Positions 29,901-37,582 of a stretch of 64,000 nt of DNA are shown here, piece by piece (position 1 is the first letter of the stretch; each line of letters opens with the position of its first letter). A program made the position numbers and the translations under genes. The DNA is taken from positions 868,001 through 932,000 of the forward strand of contig NZ_CP138858.1 of assembly GCF_033878955.1 (NCBI RefSeq), given 5' to 3'. The stretch comes from Coraliomargarita algicola (GTDB taxonomy: Bacteria; Verrucomicrobiota; Verrucomicrobiia; Opitutales; Coraliomargaritaceae). The notes beneath the pieces are model-generated. The model was not told the DNA's origin. It worked only from the letters and a program-made list of their open reading frames with translations, and searched no databases.

Positions 29901-31177
29901 TGAACTTGCTTCCCGTTGGGCCAAAAGACGATCTTCTCCGTCAACATCTCTTTTGAAAGTGGTAGATAACCACCAGTCTCATAAGCATACGCGGGAGGTA
30001 AATAGCCCACATTCTTGTCAGGGTCCAAGACATCGGTAATCGACACACAAACGGAACGCCAATCATCATCCGGATGGTCAATCTCAATGATGAGCGGCTG
30101 TCCCGGATTCGGAACATTCACCAGATAAGCAAAGCCAGAAAAGTTTTCGGCAAATTGCACTGGATGCGGGTTCACTTCCGGCCCCAAGCCATTACCACTT
30201 TCCCGATACTCACCCGCCCCACTGTCCACGACATTCGTCGCACCATTCGCTTCCCAGAAATTCTCTCCGATTTGAACAGGATCACCGTTGATTGTATTCC
30301 CCACACAATCAATCTCAGCGATCAATGATTGCGTGGCATCTTGATCGCTGTGATCGGCATTCTTCGAGGCCGTATCCACCACAAAATAAGTCACTGAAGG
30401 AAATGCCCCTGTATCTAAAATTTCACCTTCGGCTTTCACCACCAGCTGGTAGACGCCTTCCAGCTCCGTTGGAATCTCAACATCCTTCGAAACAAAAGAT
30501 TCACTTTCAGGAAACGACACAAGCCCGACGACGTCCGTAAAATCGGTCATTAGGTTGACTCGATGCACCTCATACGCCGAAGCAGGCCCCGCGCCTGCGG
30601 TAAATGACATTCTCAAAGGCTCACCAAGACGCAACTCACGATGCCCGACCACTTCCGCCTTCAAACGGTCCTTAGCCGCATCGCTCGCCTTGCGAATTTC
30701 CCAAGAGCGTGGCATACCACTGGGATGGCCCATCCGCCCATTTCGCTGTAAACGCATAGTATGCTTCCCAGCCAGCAAGTTTAAGTTAGCGCTCTTGGTC
30801 CAACCTTCACTGGTAACAGATGATACGGGAATTTCTAACAACTCAGCCGCCGACTTGGGGCTTTCACCAAAGGAAAGTTCCACCCGCTCTCCATCAATAT
30901 AAACCTGTCGCGCGTAATTGGGTAATTGCTCAAAATACAAACCATACCAGCCATCGGCACTTACCTCAAAATCATACTCTGCCCATTGAGAGGCAGGAAT
31001 GGATCCCTTGCCTGAATCCTTCCAAGGTCGACTAAAGTGAATATCCCCACGATCATACTCCAGGAGCGGACCACCGATGCTGAAAGCACGAGGCGTGGCC
31101 TCATTAGCGTGTGACGATTTAGCTAGTAGTAGGCAACTAGCTATAACTGACATGAAAATAAAAGGGGTACGGATCAT
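26990..31177 (-). CDS. Secreted large TIM-barrel-like glycan-active protein, first gene of the operon
   Basis: The 1395-residue product (ATG at 31177, signal peptide ending near SSHANE) is preferred over the ATG at 31198, which would lie only 5 nt from the operator. Layout: a shared N-terminal module (QWAEYDFEVS, WYGLYFEQ, LAGKHTMRLQR), an extra beta region, a TIM-barrel-like core (GVNAFWPNATAYQ, LNWGYEDWTMREFTKDTG, KERWVEWRKVRV) like that of the 19661 protein, and a C-terminal jelly-roll-like module (GTDWWANAYLNGE, VKVTLKQGENRLLVKNQGG) shared with the GH29 fucosidase at 35109. No GH family can be assigned by eye. An 18-bp perfect palindrome 25 nt upstream marks it as the operon head. Confidence 0.6.
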   Translation of the reverse strand: MIRTPFIFMSVIASCLLLAKSSHANEATPRAFSIGGPLLEYDRGDIHFSRPWKDSGKGSIPASQWAEYDFEVSADGWYGLYFEQLPNYARQVYIDGERVELSFGESPKSAAELLEIPVSSVTSEGWTKSANLNLLAGKHTMRLQRNGRMGHPSGMPRSWEIRKASDAAKDRLKAEVVGHRELRLGEPLRMSFTAGAGPASAYEVHRVNLMTDFTDVVGLVSFPESESFVSKDVEIPTELEGVYQLVVKAEGEILDTGAFPSVTYFVVDTASKNADHSDQDATQSLIAEIDCVGNTINGDPVQIGENFWEANGATNVVDSGAGEYRESGNGLGPEVNPHPVQFAENFSGFAYLVNVPNPGQPLIIEIDHPDDDWRSVCVSITDVLDPDKNVGYLPPAYAYETGGYLPLSKEMLTEKIVFWPNGKQVHIGLTSSRIGQRAGAAAIRIYEVEGQLPAQSVVASGRVNALYMEEIKRWNTHFNTPKTAPKAVQDYIGLQRTMQWCAYIGVNAFWPNATAYQEATYDSTELGGYLLQSYSSPRLSALLCEKYGMDYVAEIFLAKQRYFNQVVMTQGAEHPQDLYTVNWWGFSAGTAETPSALMPTWNILHPQVQEKLIAIYGELADQISDTSSFLGMAGRIEPWNWDGLYGLTSLNWGYEDWTMREFTKDTGIVVPGALDDPKRFETRFRYLTAPAMKERWVEWRKVRVTDFLTRLSERIREDNEDAILFLCGNAYLDSAHFPSLSDSMVERLDGMGIDAEVLADNDHIALLPTGGYGRGKSRTYLEDQESYDVFSDVDYIAIGRSGVNAFSEFGRYQEWGREFPLAKLGMPLKRWWYCSGSDAAGRNGLERLSTVLAEQDTMIIRDGGYPMLYGRRDYFSDWMADYSHLPRAPFTPVEFARDPVAVWERQEADRYLFYVVNREQYPVTLELDFKGASEVLRLSRQQTIELEDGVLRLELEPYELRSFSALAGADIVAGNTIVPEERLDFLRSRLAYAQELESKMTSSDFIDTFSLDERTAYASVLDDAWESYQDQAYWRTRTFLSSASMMAVYEKLGSYPQDQVRARFPMILMNTLSGRFEADRPFLSAVDLQPAVKSDTPAALVPSEEFNSNWKFDQVLVNSSDTLTLEIDIPVSGYYDLSVGFVGDRNCVMPVSVDGQRLAVPLTVTVANEPSKVVFPRMYLEAGAVDFTILGSGNYGLYAWILAPVLQPLPTTLWSTVGPFKSSWTPHLRGETNSNALLQGASKVYPPQADPSIDAVYQNEYGNELRWQQTDEVVGSHEFEGVNFSQRSGITALDFGFAQTFINSPKEQEVIFYLGTDWWANAYLNGEQLRPEGDLKEQQATGMWYTRWKPKPVKVTLKQGENRLLVKNQGGSMQIWFTGFMTIPGDLSFSPVPQK

Positions 31178-31202
31178 GATATATAAGCTGATAGACATAA
31201 AA

Positions 31203-31220
31203 TTCTATCATATGATAGAA
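31203..31220. promoter_or_regulatory. Operator palindrome TTCTATCATATGATAGAA
   Basis: A perfect 18-bp palindrome and the best copy of the CTATCATATGATAG motif. It lies 25 nt before the chosen start (31177) of a seven-gene minus-strand operon that runs to 14010. Likely bound by the LacI-type repressor encoded at 37583-38593; inferred from motif repetition and nearness. Confidence 0.8.
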
Positions 31221-31233
31221 GTGTCAACCAAGA

Positions 31234-31307
31234 TTTAGTTAAAGGCACAAAAAAAGCCAAGCACTCACGATCTGAATGCTTGGCAGTAATTTAAGATCTT
31301 AGGCGAA
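31234..31307. repeat. Direct repeat A (74 bp, terminator-bearing), partner of 33095-33169
   Basis: Nearly the same as 33095-33169: four base differences or indels over 74-75 bp, including identical sequence on both sides of the hairpin. The two copies flank the deacetylase gene 31329-33083 exactly, starting 21 nt beyond its stop codon and 11 nt before its ATG. Confidence 0.9.
31249..31284 (-). terminator. Rho-independent terminator after the deacetylase gene
   Basis: On the minus strand a 12-bp stem (GCCAAGCATTCA paired with TGAGTGCTTGGC, one G-U in RNA) with a 5-nt loop is followed by seven Ts. The one stem difference from the copy at 33112-33146 is a wobble only in minus-strand RNA, which supports this direction. 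Confidence 0.85.
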
Positions 31308-31328
31308 GACATGCTTAAGGAATAGAGA

Positions 31329-33083
31329 TCACGGCCGCTTAAATTTAGCCAATTCGGGGGGCGTCAAGGAGAACCAAAAATCATGTTTTGCAGGTAACAA
31401 ACGCAGCGTATTGGTTCCGGGGCGCAAATCTAAATGCCCATTTTCCACCCGATCCCCATTGAGCAGGATTTCTTGTAGACCACGGGCCTTAAATTCAACA
31501 GTTTTCGTGCCATTGCTTTCCAGCTCTGTCAACAATGCGATCCCGGGGCCGGGACATCTACCGCCATCGGGATGGCTCAACGTTGCGGGTTCAAATCCCA
31601 GATCCCCTTCCTTCACTGCCAGAACCACATGGTCCTGCAAATGATTCTCCGGACCATCAGGGGTGTTAAAAGTTTCTTCGGTCAGAAAATACACGCGCCC
31701 GAACGTGCCATCTTCCAAACGAAAATCAACCTGAACCGCCAACGGAAGCGCCCCACCCAATTGGTTATAGCCCGTAGGTTGCGGTGCCAGCGTTATCTCT
31801 TCACTCCAAACGCCACTGGACGCCAAATCTCCAATCACTTGCCACTCCTTACCAGCGTTAAAAAGCGGAGGCAAACGCCATGTCATCCGAACCTCTCGAA
31901 TGGACTCTGCTCCTGCATTCTCCATTTGAAAAGAGAGCGTTTTTTGATCTCCAGACACAGCCAGCGTGCCTTTCAACCACGGAAAATCTTCTGCCCCAAT
32001 CAAGCGAGGGACCCCCTCTTCCTCAGGCCAAGGCACTGCAAACCGCCAGCCCCCCAACGGCAAGGGGATTAACTCAACAGGGCGCCCATCGACCTTCACC
32101 ACCGGCGCAACTTGCCCTGGGCTTCCGTTCAAACGGAGTTCTAACGGCACTTCAGCCCCTGCCAGCGCGGGGCCCGGGCGGAGCAGTGAAAAAGCTTCTG
32201 CACCGATAGGAGACAAATGGGCACGAGTAAACTGAATTCGATATGCCGCATATTCATCCTGACGACAATACCAGGCATCCTCGAGATGCGCGTGGGCCTC
32301 CAGTTGTTTCCCTAGCAACTCCCAGGTGTTTTTTCTCGCGTGGGTATTGGCGTGATACGCCCAGGTAATATTCGGCTCAAAAGCCTGTAAGTCAGGATCA
32401 CTGTAAAATTTTTGAAAAGCTTCGTCCACCGGATTCCCGTCAGCGGGCAGGACATTCGCCCCGGAAATTTCCGAGTCCTTCTCATTCCGCCGCACAGGAA
32501 CATGATGATAGCCTGCGCGAAGCAACATTTGGTACAACCGTCCCCGGGCATCTGGATCAAATGCACTCGCCTGCGAATTGCTCGGATAAGCAAAACAGTT
32601 TACCGGTCGATCCAAACGGCATTCCAAATCAATCCGTGGAAGCAGCATTTCACGCCAGGTTTGAGCCGGAGCGATACAGGAGAGACGGCTATGAGTGATC
32701 GAATGAGACTGCACGGTGTGGCCGCGCGTCAAAAGGTCGCGCTCGAAGGTATTCGGCTTCCTTCCAGTCATGACGTAGAAGGAACCTTTGAATCCATGTT
32801 TCTCCAGCAGGTCCGCCATTTTGATATCTGCCTGTGGCCCATCATCCCAACGGGTGGAAATCGCCCAGTTGGCCCCCTTCGGCAATGGAAGAGTTTCCAG
32901 CTCAGGGGAAGCCATTCCTTCGATATCGATGACTTGCCGGCAAAAGCCCGGAGGTAGTAAATCGTTCGAATTGCTTGATCGAGCGGGCGATATGTCAGCT
33001 TGCGCAAAGACTGGAAGTAGTCCGCAGACGAAAACCGCGGCTCTCCGGAAGACTTCCCTATCTCTTTTTCTTTTTTCACTCAT
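31329..33083 (-). CDS. Exported polysaccharide-deacetylase-like protein with C-terminal beta domains
   Basis: A 584-residue protein with a leader that may be a signal peptide (hydrophobic stretch VFVCGLLPVFAQAD, about 17-30). A NodB-like domain follows: the Asp pair in RWDDG (80-81), His127 and His131 in SHSITH, and a CFAYPSN segment (about 162-168). This is the metal-binding D-H-H set of family 4 carbohydrate esterases, which remove N- or O-acetyl groups. Residues about 290-584 appear to be beta domains without a clear family. It has no operator of its own; a 75-bp repeat carrying a terminator sits immediately before and after it, so it looks like an independently inserted or duplicated unit. 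Confidence 0.75.
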   Translation of the reverse strand: MSEKRKRDREVFRRAAVFVCGLLPVFAQADISPARSSNSNDLLPPGFCRQVIDIEGMASPELETLPLPKGANWAISTRWDDGPQADIKMADLLEKHGFKGSFYVMTGRKPNTFERDLLTRGHTVQSHSITHSRLSCIAPAQTWREMLLPRIDLECRLDRPVNCFAYPSNSQASAFDPDARGRLYQMLLRAGYHHVPVRRNEKDSEISGANVLPADGNPVDEAFQKFYSDPDLQAFEPNITWAYHANTHARKNTWELLGKQLEAHAHLEDAWYCRQDEYAAYRIQFTRAHLSPIGAEAFSLLRPGPALAGAEVPLELRLNGSPGQVAPVVKVDGRPVELIPLPLGGWRFAVPWPEEEGVPRLIGAEDFPWLKGTLAVSGDQKTLSFQMENAGAESIREVRMTWRLPPLFNAGKEWQVIGDLASSGVWSEEITLAPQPTGYNQLGGALPLAVQVDFRLEDGTFGRVYFLTEETFNTPDGPENHLQDHVVLAVKEGDLGFEPATLSHPDGGRCPGPGIALLTELESNGTKTVEFKARGLQEILLNGDRVENGHLDLRPGTNTLRLLPAKHDFWFSLTPPELAKFKRP

Positions 33084-33094
33084 AGGAATTTTCT

Positions 33095-33169
33095 TTTAGT
33101 TAAAGACACATAAAAAAGCCAAGCACTCATGATCTGAGTGCTTGGCAGTAATTTAAGATCTTAGGCGAA
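33095..33169. repeat. Direct repeat B (75 bp, terminator-bearing), partner of 31234-31307
   Basis: Contains the terminator at 33112-33146 plus identical flanks to repeat A. It starts 11 nt upstream of the deacetylase ATG and ends 49 nt after the stop of the PEP-CTERM gene. Confidence 0.9.
33112..33146 (-). terminator. Rho-independent terminator after the PEP-CTERM gene
   Basis: On the minus strand GCCAAGCACTCA and TGAGTGCTTGGC form a perfect 12-bp stem with loop GATCA, followed by six Ts. It would end transcripts from the PEP-CTERM gene before the deacetylase gene. Confidence 0.9.
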
Positions 33170-33218
33170 TTTACCGCCCAAGAAAACGCTAAAAACCATA
33201 TCAATTAGACGCAATTAA

Positions 33219-35015
33219 CTACGAACGACGACGAGTCACAGCAAACATGCCAACTGCGAGCCCTAGAAGCATTGCGAATGTTGTTGGTTCTGGAATCACA
33301 GAGAGCACAGTCAGTTCTAGATTATCAGAGCCATAACTTGCCTGAAATTCATAATCTCCGGAGGTCACCGTCGCACCGTCCGCAAGATTCGCAAAGACGC
33401 CCGACAACGAGGTGCCTGCAGCGACAATCGTAATGGTATCATTGATACTTAAGCCCGTCGCAACACCTACAAAATTCAGGTTTACACCTGAACCAATCGT
33501 AGCCGTTGTTCCCGCATCGAGAAAACCACTCTTAGCAAAATCGTATTCAAATGCAGAACCATCCGAGAAGGTAAGCGTCGTGCCAGCACTTCCGACACCC
33601 GCCAAAGTCGCTCCAGAAGCCACCGAAATATTGGCACTCACCGAGCCGTCTACAACTAGAGTCCCCTCGTTCACAAAAGTACCATACAGGGCATCATTAT
33701 TGCCAGAGATGGTCCAAGTACCAGCACCATCCTTATAAATACGGCCGCTGCCTCCGCTATCGAGCGAACCTGCAAGAATACCATCACCTGCACCACCAAG
33801 ATACAAAGAGCGACCATTGGCTACTGAAACTGCACCAGTGTTGCTTAAGTTAAGAGTTCCAGACTCAGAATTAATGCGAGTACCTGTAACAACATTGCCG
33901 AAAAGCAGCTGACCACCAAAGGTGTTATCGCCGCTAACATTGACGATCGCACCATCCCCGCCGCCGCCGCTCAAGCCGTCGCCAGAAAGCGTCGTACGCT
34001 CATTGGCAATGTTGATGCCGCCGTGAAGTCGCAGCGTGCCGCCATTGTCGATCGTTAAGCCGGTCGTGGACGTACCGTCTCCCGCGCCCAGAGCACTGGA
34101 GCTGTGAACATTGAGGACCGCACCGTTCTTAATTGAGGTCCCCAAGGAATACGTATTCTCACCACTCAGCGTCTGCGTCATACTCGTAGAGCCATTCCCC
34201 ACGACCAAGGCGACCTTTCCTGTCGTGCTGCCAATAGAATCCTGAATCACTCCACTAAAGCTATAGCTGGAATCACCAGCCAAGGTAATGGGACGATTAT
34301 TGTTTACAATCATTCCCACCGTACCACCGCCTCCAGCATAGTCATTGAGCCCTCCAAGAGTCACACCGGGGTTCCCAAGACCAAGCACCGCACCAGAAGC
34401 AAGCGAAACATCATTATCCGCCCCAAAGGCCCCCCCAGTTACGTCTAAGCGTCCCTGCGACACAACAACGTTTCCCGTGTAGGTAGTTCCACTCGATGAA
34501 TTCGCCAACGTCACACTTCCAGCACCATCGAACGTCAAATCGGCACTCCCAGATATTTGACTGTTTATTGTTAAATTATTGGCCGCATTATTTGTCCATG
34601 CCTGCGCACGATCCCCCACGTCAAGCGTGGCCACCGAAATGTAAGTAAAGTCTGCTCCACTATCCTGGACAATTCCTCCTCCACCCAGCGAAAGCGTCGC
34701 CCCATCCATAGTAAAATTACCATTCGCCGAACCAATCTGAATTCCATACACACTAGTCGTACCGACATTTGGCGCATAAGTGCTACCACCATAGCTACCG
34801 ACATCAAAACGAGCAATATCGGTCAGCAAGCTGTCTGCCGGGGCCACACCGCCCGACCAATTATCGCCATCCGTCCAAGTAACAGACGTATCACCATCCC
34901 AACTAATGACATCCGCATGTGCGGACAAGGATGTGATTAAAGAAACAGTAACAGCCGATAGAATGTATCCACTGGTAGTCCGAAGACCAAGGTAGGTTTG
35001 GGGTGTATTTTTCAT
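33219..35015 (-). CDS. PEP-CTERM protein with autotransporter-type strand repeats
   Basis: From the ATG at 35015 the product has 598 residues, with a signal peptide ending near SAHAD. The body is rich in Gly, Ser, Thr and Asp with short strand repeats (WDGDTSVTWTDGDNWSGG, then several GTLVVDGS-, GGTLRLHGG-like units), as in autotransporter-associated beta-strand repeats. The C-terminus IPEPTTFAMLLGLAVGMFAVTRRRS is a standard PEP-CTERM signal: the motif PEP, a hydrophobic helix, then an Arg cluster. Known members are processed by exosortase and displayed or released at the surface. No exosortase is in the window. An operator palindrome lies 26 nt upstream and a terminator follows, so it forms a single-gene unit in the regulon. 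Confidence 0.92.
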   Translation of the reverse strand: MKNTPQTYLGLRTTSGYILSAVTVSLITSLSAHADVISWDGDTSVTWTDGDNWSGGVAPADSLLTDIARFDVGSYGGSTYAPNVGTTSVYGIQIGSANGNFTMDGATLSLGGGGIVQDSGADFTYISVATLDVGDRAQAWTNNAANNLTINSQISGSADLTFDGAGSVTLANSSSGTTYTGNVVVSQGRLDVTGGAFGADNDVSLASGAVLGLGNPGVTLGGLNDYAGGGGTVGMIVNNNRPITLAGDSSYSFSGVIQDSIGSTTGKVALVVGNGSTSMTQTLSGENTYSLGTSIKNGAVLNVHSSSALGAGDGTSTTGLTIDNGGTLRLHGGINIANERTTLSGDGLSGGGGDGAIVNVSGDNTFGGQLLFGNVVTGTRINSESGTLNLSNTGAVSVANGRSLYLGGAGDGILAGSLDSGGSGRIYKDGAGTWTISGNNDALYGTFVNEGTLVVDGSVSANISVASGATLAGVGSAGTTLTFSDGSAFEYDFAKSGFLDAGTTATIGSGVNLNFVGVATGLSINDTITIVAAGTSLSGVFANLADGATVTSGDYEFQASYGSDNLELTVLSVIPEPTTFAMLLGLAVGMFAVTRRRS

Positions 35016-35041
35016 AATTTTGAGTAGAGCGAGACAAATAC

Positions 35042-35055
35042 CTATCATATGATAT
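35042..35055. promoter_or_regulatory. Operator palindrome CTATCATATGATAT
   Basis: Matches the operator motif at 13 of 14 positions (TATCATATGATA core exact) and lies 26 nt before the start of the PEP-CTERM gene at 35015. Spacing to the start codon is like that at 31203-31220. Confidence 0.75.
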
Positions 35056-35108
35056 TAAAATGCGTCAAGAAATATTTACTGAAGCTAACGATTACGATCA
35101 AAATTTTG

Positions 35109-37349
35109 TTAAAATAAATCTATAATTTCATTAATTCGAAAGGTAAACCAGTTATCAGTGCTACCCGGATGGCATTTAAATAGTAAGACATTCTCGCCAG
35201 CTTGCAGTTTGATTTGGGCAAGCGAAGGCTTCCATCCATTAAACTGGGCTCCATCGCGCTCGACCGCCAGCGAGTCACGCTCAGATTCAACCAAATGCCC
35301 ATTCACATAAAGATTACACCACCAATCACAACCAATCAGCACCTCTACCAGGCAGTCGGCCAGAACATTAATGACGGTTCTAGCATATGCCAACCCAGCG
35401 GATTCGACTTCAGACAAAGCCGCCAAATTAACCGTCTCACCTTCTAAGTTTGGATTCGAACGCCAAGTAATTAAACATCCATCCACCCCGGTAAATACAG
35501 CTTGCTCGCTAAAGTCCTCTGTCTCGATTGGCAGTTTTTGCTGGAATGCCTGCTTAACTTGAGCATCCGTGCCATTGACCGTGCTATAAAAGAACGGAAA
35601 GGGTCCAGCAGTCAGCCAACAGCCAGGCCCCAAGGTTCTCCAACGTGCTTGCAAACGCCAACGGTCGATTTCAAAGGATCCAAATTCAAGCTGAGTCAAT
35701 TGAAGCACATGCTCCCCCTGATCCAAACGAATCCCAGTCAGGCACAATTTAACCGGATAATGTCCACATTCAATGAATAAGTCTTCATCCCAAACCACCC
35801 CATCAAGTTGCGCCTTCAATTCTCCGGAACGTTCGGCCAGAACGGATATTTCTAAATCATACAGCCCCCAAGCTGGAGCCGAAAATTCGAGCACTTGCGA
35901 ATTCGCTGCAGCTTGCCTCTCCTCCAACAGATGAACCATGGCCTCTGGCACCCCATGACGCCCCGTGTCACGCTCAATTAATAATGATGGCGGCAAGTTA
36001 TCAGGAATCCCATCCGCCAGTTGAATCGCCAAAACCCGTGGACCTGCCAGCATCACCCCTGCTGCCGAATCACCGACAAGTCGAATCACCGCAGTACCAT
36101 CGTGAGCTTGAACGAATTCACATGCGATGCCGCCATCCTGCCCCAAAACATGAGCTCGTAATATTTGTTGATGTATTCCGGCAATTTTAAAAGCCTGCTC
36201 AGTCCAATCCTTAATGTGAAAATACAATATATCCCCCGCACCCGTCGCAGGCCCAATTAGATGCTCCGCCTCCGTATACAGCGTACGCTCAGTATTTAAA
36301 ATCGCCGCAGAATTAACAGCCATCCAATCCCCAATTGCCTCAAAACAAGCAATCTGCTCGACAGGCAAAGTCCCATCCCCCTGCGGCGCGATATTCAATA
36401 GGAAATTGCCACCAAAGCGGGCACAATGGATCAAATGATCCAAAAGAGTATCGACCGACTTCAACTTAGTATCCTCGGGACACCACCCCCAATGCTCGCC
36501 CACTGTCATACACGCCTCCCATCCACGCCCCGCAATCGGCGGTGCAATATATTGCTCCGGAGTCGTGATATCTTCCGGTAGCGCAGCGCGATCATTAATC
36601 AAGATGCCCGGCTGTAACTGACGTGCCATGGCATGCAACTCCTCCGCACGCCAAACCCGAGCCCGAATCCCGGCATCCCCTAAGCCAGGCACGACGCACC
36701 CATCATACCACAAATAGTCGACCTGACCATAGTGAGTGAGCAACTCGCGGACTTGCTCATGCGTCTCATTGACCATTTGCTCCCACTCATCAGGTGCTTG
36801 AGAAGGGGCGACATGAATCGCAGGCCACTGCCAGCTCATCACTGAATAATAGATACCAACTCGTAGACCAGCCCGCCGACACGCCTGAGTCACTTCTGCA
36901 ACTAAATCTCGCTTCGCGGCCGTTCGCACACTGTTAAAATCGGTCGTCTGAGTGTCCCAAAGACAAAACCCCTCATGGTGTCGTGCGCCAAAAACTACAT
37001 ACCCAGCGCCCGCTCGTTTAGCGACATCCACCAAAGCGTCCGCATCAAATGCCCTCGCATCAAATTGATGCGCCAAACGATTATAAGTCTCGGTAGGAAT
37101 CTCTTCCCATAACATCGCCCACTCACCTCTACCCAAAATCGAGTACAAGCCATAGTGCACGAACATGCCAAATCGTGCCTCATTAAACCATTCAAAACGC
37201 CGCGAATTTGACTGCGGCAAAACAGACACATCTGAATGTTCCATCAAATTTGTAGCCGCTCGTGGTGATATATTTTCCTTGTCCGTTCTAGGCATCAATT
37301 TGCGATTTAGCTGTGAGCTTGAAATGTTAAAAATTAAGTCGAAGGGCAT
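35109..37349 (-). CDS. GH29 alpha-L-fucosidase
   Basis: A 746-residue protein. The GH29 catalytic domain (about 48-400) has FGMFVHYGLYS, FGARHHEGFCLWD, GIYYS and the nucleophile Asp216 in WYDG, with NFLLNIAPQGDG closing the barrel. It hydrolyses alpha-L-fucosides. The C-terminal half adds beta domains; the last 150 residues (GCDWWCNLYVNGH, GWKPSLAQIKLQAGENVLLFK) match the C-terminal module of the large protein at 26990-31177. No signal peptide is visible with the ATG at 37349, so it is probably cytoplasmic; later ATGs at 37295 and 37244 are possible starts. Two operator palindromes lie just upstream, fitting control with the rest of the regulon. Confidence 0.9.
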   Translation of the reverse strand: MPFDLIFNISSSQLNRKLMPRTDKENISPRAATNLMEHSDVSVLPQSNSRRFEWFNEARFGMFVHYGLYSILGRGEWAMLWEEIPTETYNRLAHQFDARAFDADALVDVAKRAGAGYVVFGARHHEGFCLWDTQTTDFNSVRTAAKRDLVAEVTQACRRAGLRVGIYYSVMSWQWPAIHVAPSQAPDEWEQMVNETHEQVRELLTHYGQVDYLWYDGCVVPGLGDAGIRARVWRAEELHAMARQLQPGILINDRAALPEDITTPEQYIAPPIAGRGWEACMTVGEHWGWCPEDTKLKSVDTLLDHLIHCARFGGNFLLNIAPQGDGTLPVEQIACFEAIGDWMAVNSAAILNTERTLYTEAEHLIGPATGAGDILYFHIKDWTEQAFKIAGIHQQILRAHVLGQDGGIACEFVQAHDGTAVIRLVGDSAAGVMLAGPRVLAIQLADGIPDNLPPSLLIERDTGRHGVPEAMVHLLEERQAAANSQVLEFSAPAWGLYDLEISVLAERSGELKAQLDGVVWDEDLFIECGHYPVKLCLTGIRLDQGEHVLQLTQLEFGSFEIDRWRLQARWRTLGPGCWLTAGPFPFFYSTVNGTDAQVKQAFQQKLPIETEDFSEQAVFTGVDGCLITWRSNPNLEGETVNLAALSEVESAGLAYARTVINVLADCLVEVLIGCDWWCNLYVNGHLVESERDSLAVERDGAQFNGWKPSLAQIKLQAGENVLLFKCHPGSTDNWFTFRINEIIDLF

Positions 37350-37372
37350 GCACTACAGCGAAACCATAAACA

Positions 37373-37412
37373 ATATCATATGATATAAATCAAAACTACT
37401 ATCATATAATAG
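37373..37412. promoter_or_regulatory. Double operator: ATATCATATGATAT and CTATCATATAATAG
   Basis: Two copies of the palindrome at 37373-37386 and 37399-37412, 26 bp centre to centre, about 2.5 helical turns. They lie 23 nt upstream of the fucosidase start at 37349. A paired arrangement may allow cooperative binding. Confidence 0.8.
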
Positions 37413-37582
37413 ATACCCAGGTCAAGTTGAGATTAACCTAAATTTCAGAGAGACTATTCCATTCTAAAGCGAACAAGTATTGCAGCCCACATCCTCATTA
37501 GAGCCCCACTTTATCTTGCATACAACAAGACTAGAATGGCGGCCGTTTTCTAAGGTCTGAAATATGCAAAATCGCGCTCGAC

